Assembly (NCBI GenBank): GCA_964649825.1
Contig: CAZYQW010000090.1
Location: 9,127-73,126 of the forward strand
DNA from: CAZYQW01 sp964649825
GTDB taxonomy: Bacteria; Planctomycetota; B15-G4; JADJEK01
Length of the DNA stretch: 64,000 nt
Direction of reading: 5' to 3'
This document shows, in pieces, positions 8,298 to 18,300 of the stretch. Position 1 is the first letter of the stretch. Every line of letters starts with the position of its first letter. The notes beneath the pieces are model-generated. The model made no database searches. It was not told the origin of the DNA and was given only the letters and a program-made list of their open reading frames with translations. The position numbers were made by a program, and so were the translations under genes.

Positions 8298-10226
8298 TCA
8301 GGGCGTCAGGACGAGTTTCGTCGTGTTGCTCGCCAGGTGGACGATTCCCGTTCCTGGGTCGAACACGACGTACGCGTGGAACAGCTCGAGCCCGACGAAC
8401 GGAGTCGCGACGGCGGGCGGGATGAAGACCTGCGCGGACGCGCTCCCGTTCGCGTCGAGGACGCCGAGGCTCTTCGGGAAGTGAGGGGGGTTGGGCAGAG
8501 TGAAGAGGAAGCTGAAGTACGCGTCCCATGTCAGGTTCAGCGTGAATCCTTGGATCTGGGTCGTGGGAAACGTGCCGAACGTGCTGCCGAAGAAGATGTA
8601 CGACCGTCCCGCGTGAGCGGGTCCCGGCTCGATGCAGACCGTCTGCACGCCGCCCGTCGAGACGGAGATGTCCCGGGGCTCGACCGCAAGCGGCGATGGG
8701 CGGGTGATATCGAAGATCACGTAGAGCGCCTTGGCCGAATCGAGGAACAGGTCCGGTCGCAGATCCCCGTTCACGTCGCCTCCGGCCGCGAGCGCGGATC
8801 CGACGAACTCCTGCGGCTCGAGACCGGGGATGCGCTTGCCGTTCTGGCCGTCGAGCGCGTCGACGGCGAAGACGGCGCCGCCGGGCACGGTCCCGCCGTA
8901 CAAGACGTACGTCTGACCGGCGTTGACGAGGCCGTCCGGGTCCGCCGAGCTCGCGCTGAACCAGATGTCACCCAGACCATCGAGGTTGACGTCGCCCGCG
9001 AACGCGAGCCGCCCGCCGAGCTGGTCCTCGGCCGCGCTGCCGACCACGGAGAACCCGTTCGAGCCAGTCAGTTGCTGGATGAAGACCACCCCCGTTGCTC
9101 CGACCGTCGCGGATCCGAAGAGAAGGACCACGCGACCCGCGTTGTCGCCGCTCACGTCGGATCCCCTCGCCGCGATCGCCACGTCGTCGTAGCCGTCGCC
9201 GTCGAAGTCGCCGGCCGCGCAGACCGCGTGGCCGAACTCGTCGTTCGTCTGCGCCCCGCTGACGCGGAAGCCGTCGGCGCCGTTCAGTTGCGCCAGCTCA
9301 ACGGGGCCGCCCGCCCCGACGCCCGGTCCTCCGAAGACGAGGTACGCCTCGCCGCGCGGAGAGGTGTCACCACCGGTCGCGTCCGGCGCGCCGATCAGGA
9401 TATCCGCGGCGGCGTCACCGTTCACGTCGCCGACGAGCGCGACACTGCGGCCGGCCGCACCGAACTCGTCGACTCCGTGGATCGTGAAGCTCTGCGACGC
9501 GGGGAGTTCCGCGGGCGTGATCGAACCGCTCGCACCCACACCGGCGCCGCCGAAGACCACGTGGACGCGCCCGGTCGCCGTCTGACCGTCGGGCTTGGCG
9601 AACGGCGCGCCGATGACGACGTCGTCGGCGCCGTCCGCATTGACGTCGTCGCCGCCGGACATGCTGAACCCGAACTGATCCGACTTCGTCCCGCCGAGCA
9701 GGTCGAACCCGACGACCCCGTCCAGGTTCGACAGGAAGAACACAGAGTTCATCGCCTGCGCTTGCGCGGCGCCGAAACCCGTCCCGCCGTAGAGCACGTA
9801 GGCCTGACCGGCGTTCGTCTTTCCGAGCGGGTCCGCGCCGCGGGCGCCGATGAACAGGTCGACGAAGCCGTCATGGTTGATGTCGGCCGCGGTGTGGCTC
9901 GTTCCGAGCTGATCGCCGTCCTTCTCCTCGATGAACCGGACGCCGTCGACGCCGTCGATCAAGGCAGAGTCGAAGGTGCCGGTCGGAGCGATCGACGGTC
10001 CGCCGTAGATCAGGACCGTGTCGAGGATGAAGTCCCCGTAGCCGTCTGCGTTCACGTCGCCGATGATGGTCACGTGGGAGGCGGAGTCGGCAACGAACCC
10101 GAACTCACCGTTCAGGACCCCGAGGTCGTAGACGGACTCGACCCCGCGCGCGAGCACCTCCGCGGCTCCGACTCCGCCGATCACAAGGGCAGTCCCAATG
10201 ATTCCGCCGAGCACTTCGGACTTCAT
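8298..10226 (-). CDS. secreted FG-GAP beta-propeller protein, first gene of the minus-strand run
   Basis: This 642-residue exported protein starts at an ATG preceded by GGGAGA; a GTG five codons upstream is an alternative. The N-terminal hydrophobic segment (about residues 4-18) is a likely signal peptide. Seven FG-GAP-like repeats follow, some degenerate (TSHTAADINHDGFVDLFIGA, VGSALAAGGDVNGDLRPD). The C-terminal domain begins GGVQTVCIEPGPAHAGRSY. It matches the one ending the downstream nested-propeller protein, with shared landmarks GVLDANGSAS and HAYVV. The next gene follows after 20 bases. The 325 bases upstream probably carry the promoter for the three-gene run. The function is not known. 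Confidence 0.88.
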   Translation of the reverse strand: MKSEVLGGIIGTALVIGGVGAAEVLARGVESVYDLGVLNGEFGFVADSASHVTIIGDVNADGYGDFILDTVLIYGGPSIAPTGTFDSALIDGVDGVRFIEEKDGDQLGTSHTAADINHDGFVDLFIGARGADPLGKTNAGQAYVLYGGTGFGAAQAQAMNSVFFLSNLDGVVGFDLLGGTKSDQFGFSMSGGDDVNADGADDVVIGAPFAKPDGQTATGRVHVVFGGAGVGASGSITPAELPASQSFTIHGVDEFGAAGRSVALVGDVNGDAAADILIGAPDATGGDTSPRGEAYLVFGGPGVGAGGPVELAQLNGADGFRVSGAQTNDEFGHAVCAAGDFDGDGYDDVAIAARGSDVSGDNAGRVVLLFGSATVGATGVVFIQQLTGSNGFSVVGSAAEDQLGGRLAFAGDVNLDGLGDIWFSASSADPDGLVNAGQTYVLYGGTVPGGAVFAVDALDGQNGKRIPGLEPQEFVGSALAAGGDVNGDLRPDLFLDSAKALYVIFDITRPSPLAVEPRDISVSTGGVQTVCIEPGPAHAGRSYIFFGSTFGTFPTTQIQGFTLNLTWDAYFSFLFTLPNPPHFPKSLGVLDANGSASAQVFIPPAVATPFVGLELFHAYVVFDPGTGIVHLASNTTKLVLTP

Positions 10227-10551
10227 CGTTGCATCTCCCACGTCGAAGAGACACGACTCTAACCGAGTCCGAGATTCGGATCAACGAGCCCCGAGCGAGC
10301 AGGTCGTAGAAGAGCGATCCTCCGCGCGGCCCAGGCCGATCGGGCGTTCGAGTGGCTCGACGTCGCCTCGCCGAGCGGAGGCGCGAACCCGCGCGCGTCG
10401 TCCGATTCTCGGTCGTGCTCGTGCTTGTGATCGAGGACGGCTCATCCTCGATGACGACGCGGCCGATCCGATCTCGGCCCGAAGCAAAGCCGCGCCGCGG
10501 CGAAGATCGCGCCGCCCCCGAACGAACGTCGAAGGCAGGCGCCGATCTGGC
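10227..10551. other. intergenic region between the propeller run and the ABC operon
   Basis: I find no convincing gene here. It must contain the promoter for the leftward propeller run and the end of the leftward ABC operon. One small hairpin is visible and is listed separately. Confidence 0.6.
10430..10452 (-). terminator. possible terminator hairpin downstream of the ABC operon
   Basis: Perfect eight-base arms ATCGAGGA and TCCTCGAT flank a seven-base loop. It lies about 100 bases past the stop of the permease-ATPase gene. No T-run follows, so factor-independent termination is uncertain. Confidence 0.3.
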
Positions 10552-13146
10552 TCACGTCTCGATGGTCATCTCCGTTCGTGCCGGCGCCGGACGGTCCCAA
10601 ACGACGACCGGATCGTCCCATTCCAAGCCAACCCGCGCCCCGATCGCGCGCGGCTTCCGGGCAGGGACGACGAGCGTCGTCATCGGGTCGATCCGGACGC
10701 GAAGCGCGTGTCCGAGCGGGGTCCAGAGCTCCTCGACCACGTCGCCCGCGACGGGAGCGTCGGGCTCGACCGCGCGGATTCCGCCGGGGCGCCACGCGGC
10801 GAGGTCGCCTTCGCCCGGCGCGGTCATCCTCCCGAAGGCGCACGTCCAACCTCCATCGAACGAGACGACCGGGAGGAACGACACGAATCCGACCCGCTCG
10901 GCCACGGCTCGGGTCCGGGGACGACGGCAGAGCTCGCTCGTCGGGCCCGCGGCGAGGACGCGACCACCTTCGAGGAGCACGAGATGCTCGGGCGCGAAGC
11001 GGAGCGCCTCGTCGAGCTCGTGGGTCGCGACGACGACGGTGCGCCGGACGGCCGATGCCGCCGTCCCGTCCTGCTGCATGCATAAGGATGCAAGAAAGCT
11101 CGCGAGGTCGTCTCGACCCGCGCGGTCGAGGTGAGCGCCCGGTTCATCAAGGAGCAGGAGAGGTACGTCCAGGGCGAGCGCCCGAGCCATGGCGACGCGC
11201 TGGCGCTCGCCGCCCGACAGCAACCCGGCCGGCGCCTCGCGATCGCCGCGGAACCGGACGCCAGCCAGGAGCGCGTTCGCCCGCTCGTTCGATCCCGCCA
11301 CCGACGCGACGTTCTCGCGAGCCGACCGGTGATCCCAGAGGCCGAGGTCCTGCATCAAGTAGGAGGCGCGAGGCGAGTCGATCGTGCCGGCGTCCGGACG
11401 TTCGAGCCCGGCGATCAGGTCGAGGAGGGTCGACTTTCCGGAACCGGACGGCCCGAGCAGCGCCGTCGTCGCGGCCGGCGGGAGCTGCAGGTCGATCGGA
11501 CCGAGCCGGAACGCGTCGATCGTCTTCGTCACGTCGCACAGGGTGAGGCGGGAAGCGCGCACCACGGGCCCTCTCGAACGCTGAACCACGCCGAACGATA
11601 GGGGTTCGGCGGGGCCGGGTCTCGCCTTCGTGTTCTCGAGCGGGGGGCGTGGGCGGCGTGAGAGGACCGCGACCCCGGTCGCCGCGACCAAGGCGGCGGC
11701 GCCGATCTGCAGGAGCATCGCCGTGGCCACGTCCGGACCGAGCCCATAGTGAAGGCCCTGCGCCGCCCGCGCGGCGAGCGTCTCCTCGCCGGGGAGCGAG
11801 AATACCGCGAACAGTTCGATCTCGCGCAGCGCCGCGGCGGAGGCGGCGAGCGCGCCGATCAGGATCGGCGTTCCTCGCGGGCCGATCCACGCATGAAGGA
11901 GCCTCGCCGGGGCGGGCGTCCCGACCGCCTGGGCGGCCCGGTCGGCGCTCGTCGAGTGGACGAGGATCCATCCGATCCACGCCCACGGAACGACGCGCGC
12001 GAGGAACGCGAACCACCACGCGACGCTCGAGCCGATCCCGAGGGTCTGATCGAGTCCGACGCCGAACAGGCCGACGACGATTCCGGGCGCGGCGAACGGC
12101 AGGACCGCGAGGGCGCGCACGACGAGCGACGGTGCATCTTCCCGCCCCCGGGCGGTCGGCGCGAGGACGCGGGCGCCGATCGCTCCCGCCACGACGAGAG
12201 CCGCGACGACCGCCACGATCGCGGCGAGCCGCGCCGAGTGGAGGAGCTCGGGCGCGAGACGCGTCGCTTCGGCGATGATCCGCGTCCCGGCCCGATGCAC
12301 CGCCCATGCCGCGGGGAGCATGGCCGCGATGACGACGACGGCCGCGTACGACGCGGCCGCGAGGAGGCGCGGCTCGTAGCGCGGCGGCGTCGTCGTGCGG
12401 ACGGAAGGGGCCTGGAGGACGAGCCGGGCGAGGACGAGGCTCGCGATCATCCAGCTCGGCAGCGCCGCGGCGGCGGAGCCGGCCACGTCGAGCGTCGCCT
12501 GGAAGTCGAACGCGATGAGGCTCGCAAGGGTCTCGACCCCGAAGTGCGCCGGCGTCGCCACGTCGTGGAACGCGAGCGCCGCGACCGCGGCGGCGATGAG
12601 CGCGAACGGCGGCGAGAGGCGCGGCGCCAGCAGGATGCGGACGCGCGCGCGCAAGCCGAGCGAGAGGCGGGCCGCGTTCCATTCGGCCCGAGGGATCGTG
12701 CCGAGAGCCGCGAACCCGGCGAGACCGGCGAGCGGAGCGTACGCGAACGACCACGCGACGATCAGCGCGCCGTGCCGGAGCCACGCGGGTCCGCCGGGTG
12801 GGCCGGGAGCGGGGCCGAGGCCGGTGACGTCGGAAAGCACGCCGCCGAGGAAGACGGCGGGCACGCAGAGCGCGGGGTAGAGCAACGCGAGGGCGACCCG
12901 CGGGCGCGACCTGGACGCGAGGAACCAGCCGGCGCCGAGGCCGAGCGTCGCCGACAGGAGCCCGGCGATCGCCGCCGCGATCGCGCTCGAGACCGCGACG
13001 CTCGACCCGAGACGTTCGACCGCGCGCACGACGACTTCGCGGTCGCCGCCGGCCAGCGCCCGCACGACGACGAGCACGAGCATCGCGAGCGGCGCGATCC
13101 CGAGGACGACGAGCAGCCGCGCGGCCACGTCGACGCGGCTCTTCAT
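10552..13146 (-). CDS. ABC transporter permease fused to its ATPase, iron(III)-type
   Basis: One 864-residue polypeptide combines two subunits that are usually separate. Residues 1 to about 510 are a polytopic membrane domain with roughly twelve hydrophobic segments, like the FbpB/SfuB permeases that carry two permease repeats. Residues about 535-740 are an ABC ATPase with Walker A GPSGSGKST, signature LLSGGERQRVAMARA, Walker B LLLLDEPGAHLD and H-loop THELDEAL. The last 120 residues resemble a TOBE-like regulatory tail. The ATG overlaps the stop of the binding-protein gene (ATGA), so translation is coupled. The product should power uptake of the ligand captured by that lipoprotein, probably iron(III), at the inner membrane. 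The substrate is inferred from family resemblance only. Confidence 0.88.
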   Translation of the reverse strand: MKSRVDVAARLLVVLGIAPLAMLVLVVVRALAGGDREVVVRAVERLGSSVAVSSAIAAAIAGLLSATLGLGAGWFLASRSRPRVALALLYPALCVPAVFLGGVLSDVTGLGPAPGPPGGPAWLRHGALIVAWSFAYAPLAGLAGFAALGTIPRAEWNAARLSLGLRARVRILLAPRLSPPFALIAAAVAALAFHDVATPAHFGVETLASLIAFDFQATLDVAGSAAAALPSWMIASLVLARLVLQAPSVRTTTPPRYEPRLLAAASYAAVVVIAAMLPAAWAVHRAGTRIIAEATRLAPELLHSARLAAIVAVVAALVVAGAIGARVLAPTARGREDAPSLVVRALAVLPFAAPGIVVGLFGVGLDQTLGIGSSVAWWFAFLARVVPWAWIGWILVHSTSADRAAQAVGTPAPARLLHAWIGPRGTPILIGALAASAAALREIELFAVFSLPGEETLAARAAQGLHYGLGPDVATAMLLQIGAAALVAATGVAVLSRRPRPPLENTKARPGPAEPLSFGVVQRSRGPVVRASRLTLCDVTKTIDAFRLGPIDLQLPPAATTALLGPSGSGKSTLLDLIAGLERPDAGTIDSPRASYLMQDLGLWDHRSARENVASVAGSNERANALLAGVRFRGDREAPAGLLSGGERQRVAMARALALDVPLLLLDEPGAHLDRAGRDDLASFLASLCMQQDGTAASAVRRTVVVATHELDEALRFAPEHLVLLEGGRVLAAGPTSELCRRPRTRAVAERVGFVSFLPVVSFDGGWTCAFGRMTAPGEGDLAAWRPGGIRAVEPDAPVAGDVVEELWTPLGHALRVRIDPMTTLVVPARKPRAIGARVGLEWDDPVVVWDRPAPARTEMTIET

Positions 13147-14156
13147 GGACCGAACAGAGACTCGAGCCGAGCGACCGTGGCCGGCCAACCGGTCGCGAGG
13201 GCCGTGACGTCGATCGACGCGAGGTGGAGCGTCGCGAGCGAAGGCAGCTCGGGGGGAGGCGGCACCCCGCGCGTCACCGGCAGGTTCCGCGTGCGCGACG
13301 TGGAGAGTCGGTCCTCGCCTCCAGCCCCCGCAAGGAACAGGACGAACCGACGCGCGAGCGCCGCGTTCGGCGCGCCCGCGATCACCCCGGCCGTGGACGG
13401 CGTCCAGATCGCGCCGCCGCCGTCCTGGTCGGGGATGACGAAGCGAAGCCGCGAGTCGTCCTCGCGTCCGATCAGTACGTCGTCCGAGTCGGTAAGGCCG
13501 AGGAGCGCTTGACCTCGCGCCACCGTGCGAACGACCACCGCGTTGCCGGCGACGATCAACGGCTCGTTCGCCGCGATCGCGCGCAGGAGCTCCGTCCCTT
13601 CGGGCGACGACGCGAGCCATGCCGCGTGCGTGGCGGACGTGCCGACGACGGGGCGCGCGAGGGCGACCCGTCCGCGGAGGAGCGGGTCGGCGAGGTCGGC
13701 GACGCGCGCGGGCGGCGCGTTCGGTCGCGGCCAGAGGTCCTCCCGATACACGAGCACGCGCAGGCGCAGGCCGAACCCGATCCATCCCGCGCCGCGCGGA
13801 TCGGGATCCCGCGCGACGTCGCGCAGGAGCCCCTCGTCGAGCGGAGCGAGGCAGCCGCGTTGATCGAGCAGCGCCGTGTAGAGCGCCTCGCCGCTCCACC
13901 AGACGTCGGCTCGCGGTTCGTCGCGCTCGAGCTCGACGCGCTTCGCGAGCCCGACCGTCTTCGCCGCCTCGGAGTCGTAGACGACGTTCAGGTCGGCTCC
14001 CGTCTGCTCCGCGAACGCGGCGAGGATCGGCGCGGCGGTGTCGCGATCGACGGCGGCGTAGATCGTCAGTGTTTCGCCGTGCTCTCGTGTGCACGCGGTC
14101 ATGAGCGCGACGGCGGAGGCGAGCGCGATTCGGGCGAGGGCGTCGCGCCGCGTCAA
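13143..14156 (-). CDS. iron(III)-type extracellular solute-binding lipoprotein
   Basis: This protein of about 337 residues has an N-terminus TRRDALARIALASAVALMTAC that combines a twin-arginine-like start with a lipobox cysteine. The mature part opens LTIYAAVDRDTAAPIL and includes ADVWWSGEALYTALL and VIPDQDGGGAIW, typical of FbpA/FutA-like periplasmic binding proteins. I place the start at a TTG whose last two bases are the first two of the upstream TGA (TTGA). A GTG five codons earlier is the alternative. It is the middle gene of a three-gene operon with 3-4 base overlaps on both sides. It should capture the ligand outside the inner membrane and deliver it to the fused permease-ATPase. Iron is the likeliest ligand but is not proven by sequence alone. 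Confidence 0.85.
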   Translation of the reverse strand: MTRRDALARIALASAVALMTACTREHGETLTIYAAVDRDTAAPILAAFAEQTGADLNVVYDSEAAKTVGLAKRVELERDEPRADVWWSGEALYTALLDQRGCLAPLDEGLLRDVARDPDPRGAGWIGFGLRLRVLVYREDLWPRPNAPPARVADLADPLLRGRVALARPVVGTSATHAAWLASSPEGTELLRAIAANEPLIVAGNAVVVRTVARGQALLGLTDSDDVLIGREDDSRLRFVIPDQDGGGAIWTPSTAGVIAGAPNAALARRFVLFLAGAGGEDRLSTSRTRNLPVTRGVPPPPELPSLATLHLASIDVTALATGWPATVARLESLFGP

Positions 14157-15106
14157 GGCGTCGTGTCCCACGCGACCGCGTTCGGGTCGATGACGCAGAC
14201 GCGATGGTTGCCCGTGTCGCAGACGTAGAGCAGCCCGTCCGCGCCGCACGCGACGTCCCACGGACCGCTGAACTCGCCGTCGCCGTGTCCCGCGCGCCCG
14301 TACGTCCCGAGGCTTCGCCCATCGCGATGGAACCGTTGGACGCGGTGGTTGCCGTACTCGGCGACGAACAGCTCCTCTCCGATCGCGCAGACCCCGTACG
14401 CGTACTTGAGCTCGCCCACGCCGGCCCCGCTTCGACCGAACTCGCGGCGAAACGTGCCGTCCTCGGCGTACACGATGACGCGGTCCGAGACGTCGACGAC
14501 GAACAGCTCGTCTCCGATCGCCGCGATCCCGATCGGCCGCGTGAACCGGCCCGGGTCGAAGCCGTAGCCGCCGAACACGACGGCGGCCGCGCCGTCCCGG
14601 TCGAACCCCTGCACACGGTTTCGTTCGCCTTCGCCGAACTCGGTCACGTACAGGAAGCCCCGGGCGCTCCGCGTCGCGCGTTGAGGAAGCGAGAACGGGA
14701 TCGCGTCGCGCGCGAACGAGACGGACGCGTTCGTCTCGTTCAGCGATGCATCGAACCAGCGCAGGCGATGGTTGTGCGTGTCGACGACCACGGCTCCCCC
14801 GTCCGCCTCGGCCAAGACGCCGACCGGGAAACCGGCGCGCGAGTCCAGGATCGTCGCCTCGTGGAGGAATCCGCCCGTCCGCTCGAGCGATTGCAGGCGA
14901 CCCGTCTTGTCGACGACGAAGAGCGTCTCGCCGTGGACCGAGATGCCGCGCGGGGCGACGAACCGGCCCGGTCCGCGTCCCGGCCCGCCGATGACGTGGA
15001 GCCAACCGTGCGGCGCGGCGCGTGAACGGTCGCACGCGGCGAGCGGCAGCAACGGCGCCGCCAGCAGCAACGCGACGAGGAGCGACTTCGGCGAGGTGCG
15101 GCCCAT
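14153..15106 (-). CDS. NHL-repeat beta-propeller lipoprotein
   Basis: This 317-residue protein has a lipoprotein signal ending PLAAC (Cys25). At least five NHL-type repeats follow, with signatures such as GPGRGPGRFVAPRGISV, VVDTHNHRLRWF, VAEYGNHRVQRF and VCDTGNHRVCVI; the fold is expected to be a six-bladed propeller. The start is the ATG at the beginning of the hydrophobic segment rather than a codon 12 residues upstream. Its stop overlaps the start of the binding-lipoprotein gene, so it is the first gene of the ABC operon. NHL propellers bind ligands or proteins. A role in presenting or sensing the transported ligand is an inference from the tight coupling. Confidence 0.85.
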   Translation of the reverse strand: MGRTSPKSLLVALLLAAPLLPLAACDRSRAAPHGWLHVIGGPGRGPGRFVAPRGISVHGETLFVVDKTGRLQSLERTGGFLHEATILDSRAGFPVGVLAEADGGAVVVDTHNHRLRWFDASLNETNASVSFARDAIPFSLPQRATRSARGFLYVTEFGEGERNRVQGFDRDGAAAVVFGGYGFDPGRFTRPIGIAAIGDELFVVDVSDRVIVYAEDGTFRREFGRSGAGVGELKYAYGVCAIGEELFVAEYGNHRVQRFHRDGRSLGTYGRAGHGDGEFSGPWDVACGADGLLYVCDTGNHRVCVIDPNAVAWDTTP

Positions 15107-15318
15107 TCGTGGAGCATAGGGTCGGCGGCGTGTACGGACCATTGCACGAATCCGATCGAGAACCGAGGATGTCCGGCGGCCCGCGCGCTGCCCCGGCGCG
15201 GCTTCGACGGCGAGGCGGTCACGTTTCTCGCGACGCGCGCGGATTCGTCGCGTTCGAACCGGCCTCGGCGGGGTTCCGATCGTGACCCCTGGCCAGCGGG
15301 ACGCGTTGGAGCGACGCC

Positions 15319-18300
15319 GTGAGTGAACGCCTCGAGCAGACGATCTCCGAGCACGGCACGTTCGTGCGCGCGGTCGTGCGGGCGATCCTCTCCGACGAAT
15401 CCGCGGCGGACGACGCGGTCCAGGAGACGTGGATCAGGGGATTGCGGGAGCCCGCGGAACGGTCGAGGGCGCGGCTCTGGCTGGCGACGGTGGCGCGCAA
15501 CGTCGGGCGGAACTTCCTGCGCGACGAGGCGCGACGTCGGGCGCGCGAGCGCGCGGCGGCGGCGACCGAACCGCTGCCGTCGACCGTGGAGCGGGTGACG
15601 CGGCACGAGGTCGTGCTCTCGGTTGCCGCCGCGGTCGCGGCGCTCCCCGAACCGTACCGGGACGCGATCCTGCTGCGGTACTACGACGATCTCCCGCCGC
15701 GGGAGATCGCGGCACGGCTCGGCGTGCCGGTCGCGACGGTGAAAAGCCGCATCCAACGCGGAGTCGATCGAGTTCGCCACCGGCTGCGGGCGGAGCGACC
15801 GGATGGTTTGGCGAGTGTCGTCCTGTTCGATTCGAGCGCCGGGACGCCGGGCGCACTGCCCAATGCACTGCCCAATGCAACGTTCGGAGGCACGGTCTTG
15901 GCTTCGAAGATCTCGGTGGCGGCAGTCGTGGCGATTCTCGCCGCGATCGGATGGATCCTCTTGCGCGGCGTCGGCGACGAGCCGAGCCGCGTGGACGAGG
16001 CGCGAGCTCCCGCTGGATCGACCGAAGTCGAGGGCCGGCCGGTCGACTCGCGGCGCGCGGCGGCGGCGCCCGATGAGCGCGTGGCGGTGACGCCGAGCGC
16101 GGCGCCGTCCGATGAGTCGTCCGCGGCGCCGCGCAACGACGTCCGCGTACGGCTCGAGGGACGGGTGCTCGACGCGGTAGGCGATCCGCTCGACGGAGCG
16201 GTCGTCGAGCTCGTGCGCGCCACGGGGGCTCCGTCCACCTCCGCCGGGGAGCGGACATCGTTGCGCGTGGCAACGGACGCGGCGGGACGCTTCGTCGTGC
16301 CGGGCGCGCCTCCCGGCGCGGCCCGTGTCTCGGTGACGCGGGCCGGGTTCGCGCCGATCCTGTCGGCGCCGCTCCACGTCCCACCCGTCGAGTCGTATCG
16401 GTTGAACGACCTCGTGATGGCGAGCGGAGCGATCCTGCGCGGCGTCGTCGTCGACGACCGCGGAGTCGGCGTCGCCGGTGCGCGGATCGTGGTCGGCGAA
16501 CGACCGGGCGGCATCGTCGAGCACGCGTTCCTCCGCGAGGTCGCGGTTTCGGCGAGCGATGGGTCGTTCGTCGCCGACGAGCTCGCATTGGGTCATTCGA
16601 CGCTCGGCGTCGTCGCGGACGGCTTCGTTCCGCAGAGGGTCGAGCGTCGCGTCGGCGACGCCGGCCCCGCCCGTGACGGGGGCGGCGAAGAACCGATGCG
16701 TGTCGAGCTCGAGAGTGGTTGGAGCTTCACGGCCGAGATTCGGGGGGCGCCCGGCGGCGCGGAGCTCGCGCTCGCGATCGATCCGTCCTCCGGGTCGAGG
16801 CTCGCCGCCGACGAGTTCGACTGGTTGCTGCACCGACGTCGCGTGGCCCCGATCGGAGCCTCGCGCGTCGTCTCGTTCGGCGGAATCCCCTCGGGCGAGC
16901 GGTTTCGCCTCCAGCTCGAGGAGCGGGCCCCCGGCGGAACCGGACGGGACTGCGCGGTGGTGACGGCCGTGGCCGAGGATGCATCGCGCGTCACGATCCA
17001 CTACGTCGCGACGGCGAGCGTTTCCGTGCGAGCGTTCGACGAGCACGGGAGGGTCGTCGACGACTACGTCTTGCGAGCGCTCGACGTCGACTCCGGCGAT
17101 GAGGCCGAGCTCGCCTTGGTCGAAGTGCGACCAGACGGATCGCGCCGGTTCCGGATCGACGAGCCGGGGCGGTATCGGCTGCGGCTCCTCGCAAGCGGCT
17201 TCGCGGAGGCCGGGCTCGGTCCGATCGAGCTCGACGGCGGAACGGAGCGCGATCTTGCCGACGTGCGGCTTTCGATGGGACGACGGCTCGATCTCCTCGT
17301 CGTCGACGCGCGCGACGGAAGCGCGGTGGCGGACGCGGGGATCTCGGCGGCCGCCGTCGCCGGCGACCGGATCGTTGCGCCGAGCGAAGATCCGGTCTTG
17401 CGGCCGGCGGCGCGGCGAACGCGAACCGACGCGAGCGGCCGCGCGACGGTGATGCTCCCGGGCGCGGCGCAGGCCGAGGTGACGGTCGCACATCCCGGCT
17501 ACGCGCACCGGGCGATCCTCGTCGACGCGGGCGATTCGATCGAGAGGACGATCGCGCTCGTCCCCGCCGGAATGCTCATCGTGCGGACGCGCGATGACGC
17601 CGACGCCCTCGTCGTGGGCGTGCGCGTCGTCGTCGAAGCGCTCGAGGACGCGTCATGGTCGCCTCTCTCCGCGACGTCGGATCACGAGGGCAAGGTCGTG
17701 TTCTCGAACGTGCCGCCCGGGCCGTTCCGTGTGTCCGGCCGCGAGGAGAACGCGCTCGCGCGTCGGACGCTGCTCGGCGGCGTCGCGGCGCTGGTCACGA
17801 TCTCCACCGACGGCGTCGCCGCGGGCGAGGCGGCTCCGGCCGTCGAGACGCGCGTGGAGGCGGGCGGGGCGACCGAGGTGACCCTCCACGTCCCGCGGCG
17901 CGTCTCCCTGGGCGGCGCGGTCGTCGCCGGCGGGAGCGCCGTCCCCGGCGCCACCCTTCTGTTGGTACCGGGAGCGGTCGACGTCTCCGTCTTCACCACC
18001 TTCGGGGTGACGGGCGGCGTCGAGACCACCACCGACGGCTTCGGTCGGTTCCGATTCGACGGCGTGCGCGAGGGGAAAGCGACGCTCGTCGTTCGACACG
18101 CGTCGTTGGCGCTCCCGGCGGTCTTCGCGCTCGAGCTGGCGCGGGTCGAGAACGAGTTCGTCGCGCGCCTTCCGCGCACCGGCATCCGCGGCGTCGTGCA
18201 CGCGGCGGACGGCTCGCCCGTGGCGGACGCGCGCGTGTTCGTGCATCCGGTGGCGGACGGCGGGATGACGTTGTCACGGCCACGGATCCTGACCGCGAGC

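Noticed and set aside
11147..12784. Long Arg-rich open frames antisense or out of frame to the ABC gene, and similar ones throughout
   Set aside because: High GC makes long spurious frames common. These are Arg/Pro/Ala-rich, lack domains and lie fully inside recognisable genes.
10552..14616. A very long continuous minus-strand frame of about 1354 codons
   Set aside because: Only the part from 13146 onward is the permease-ATPase. The first 490 codons are Arg/Ala/Ser-rich and overlap the real NHL and binding-protein genes in another frame.
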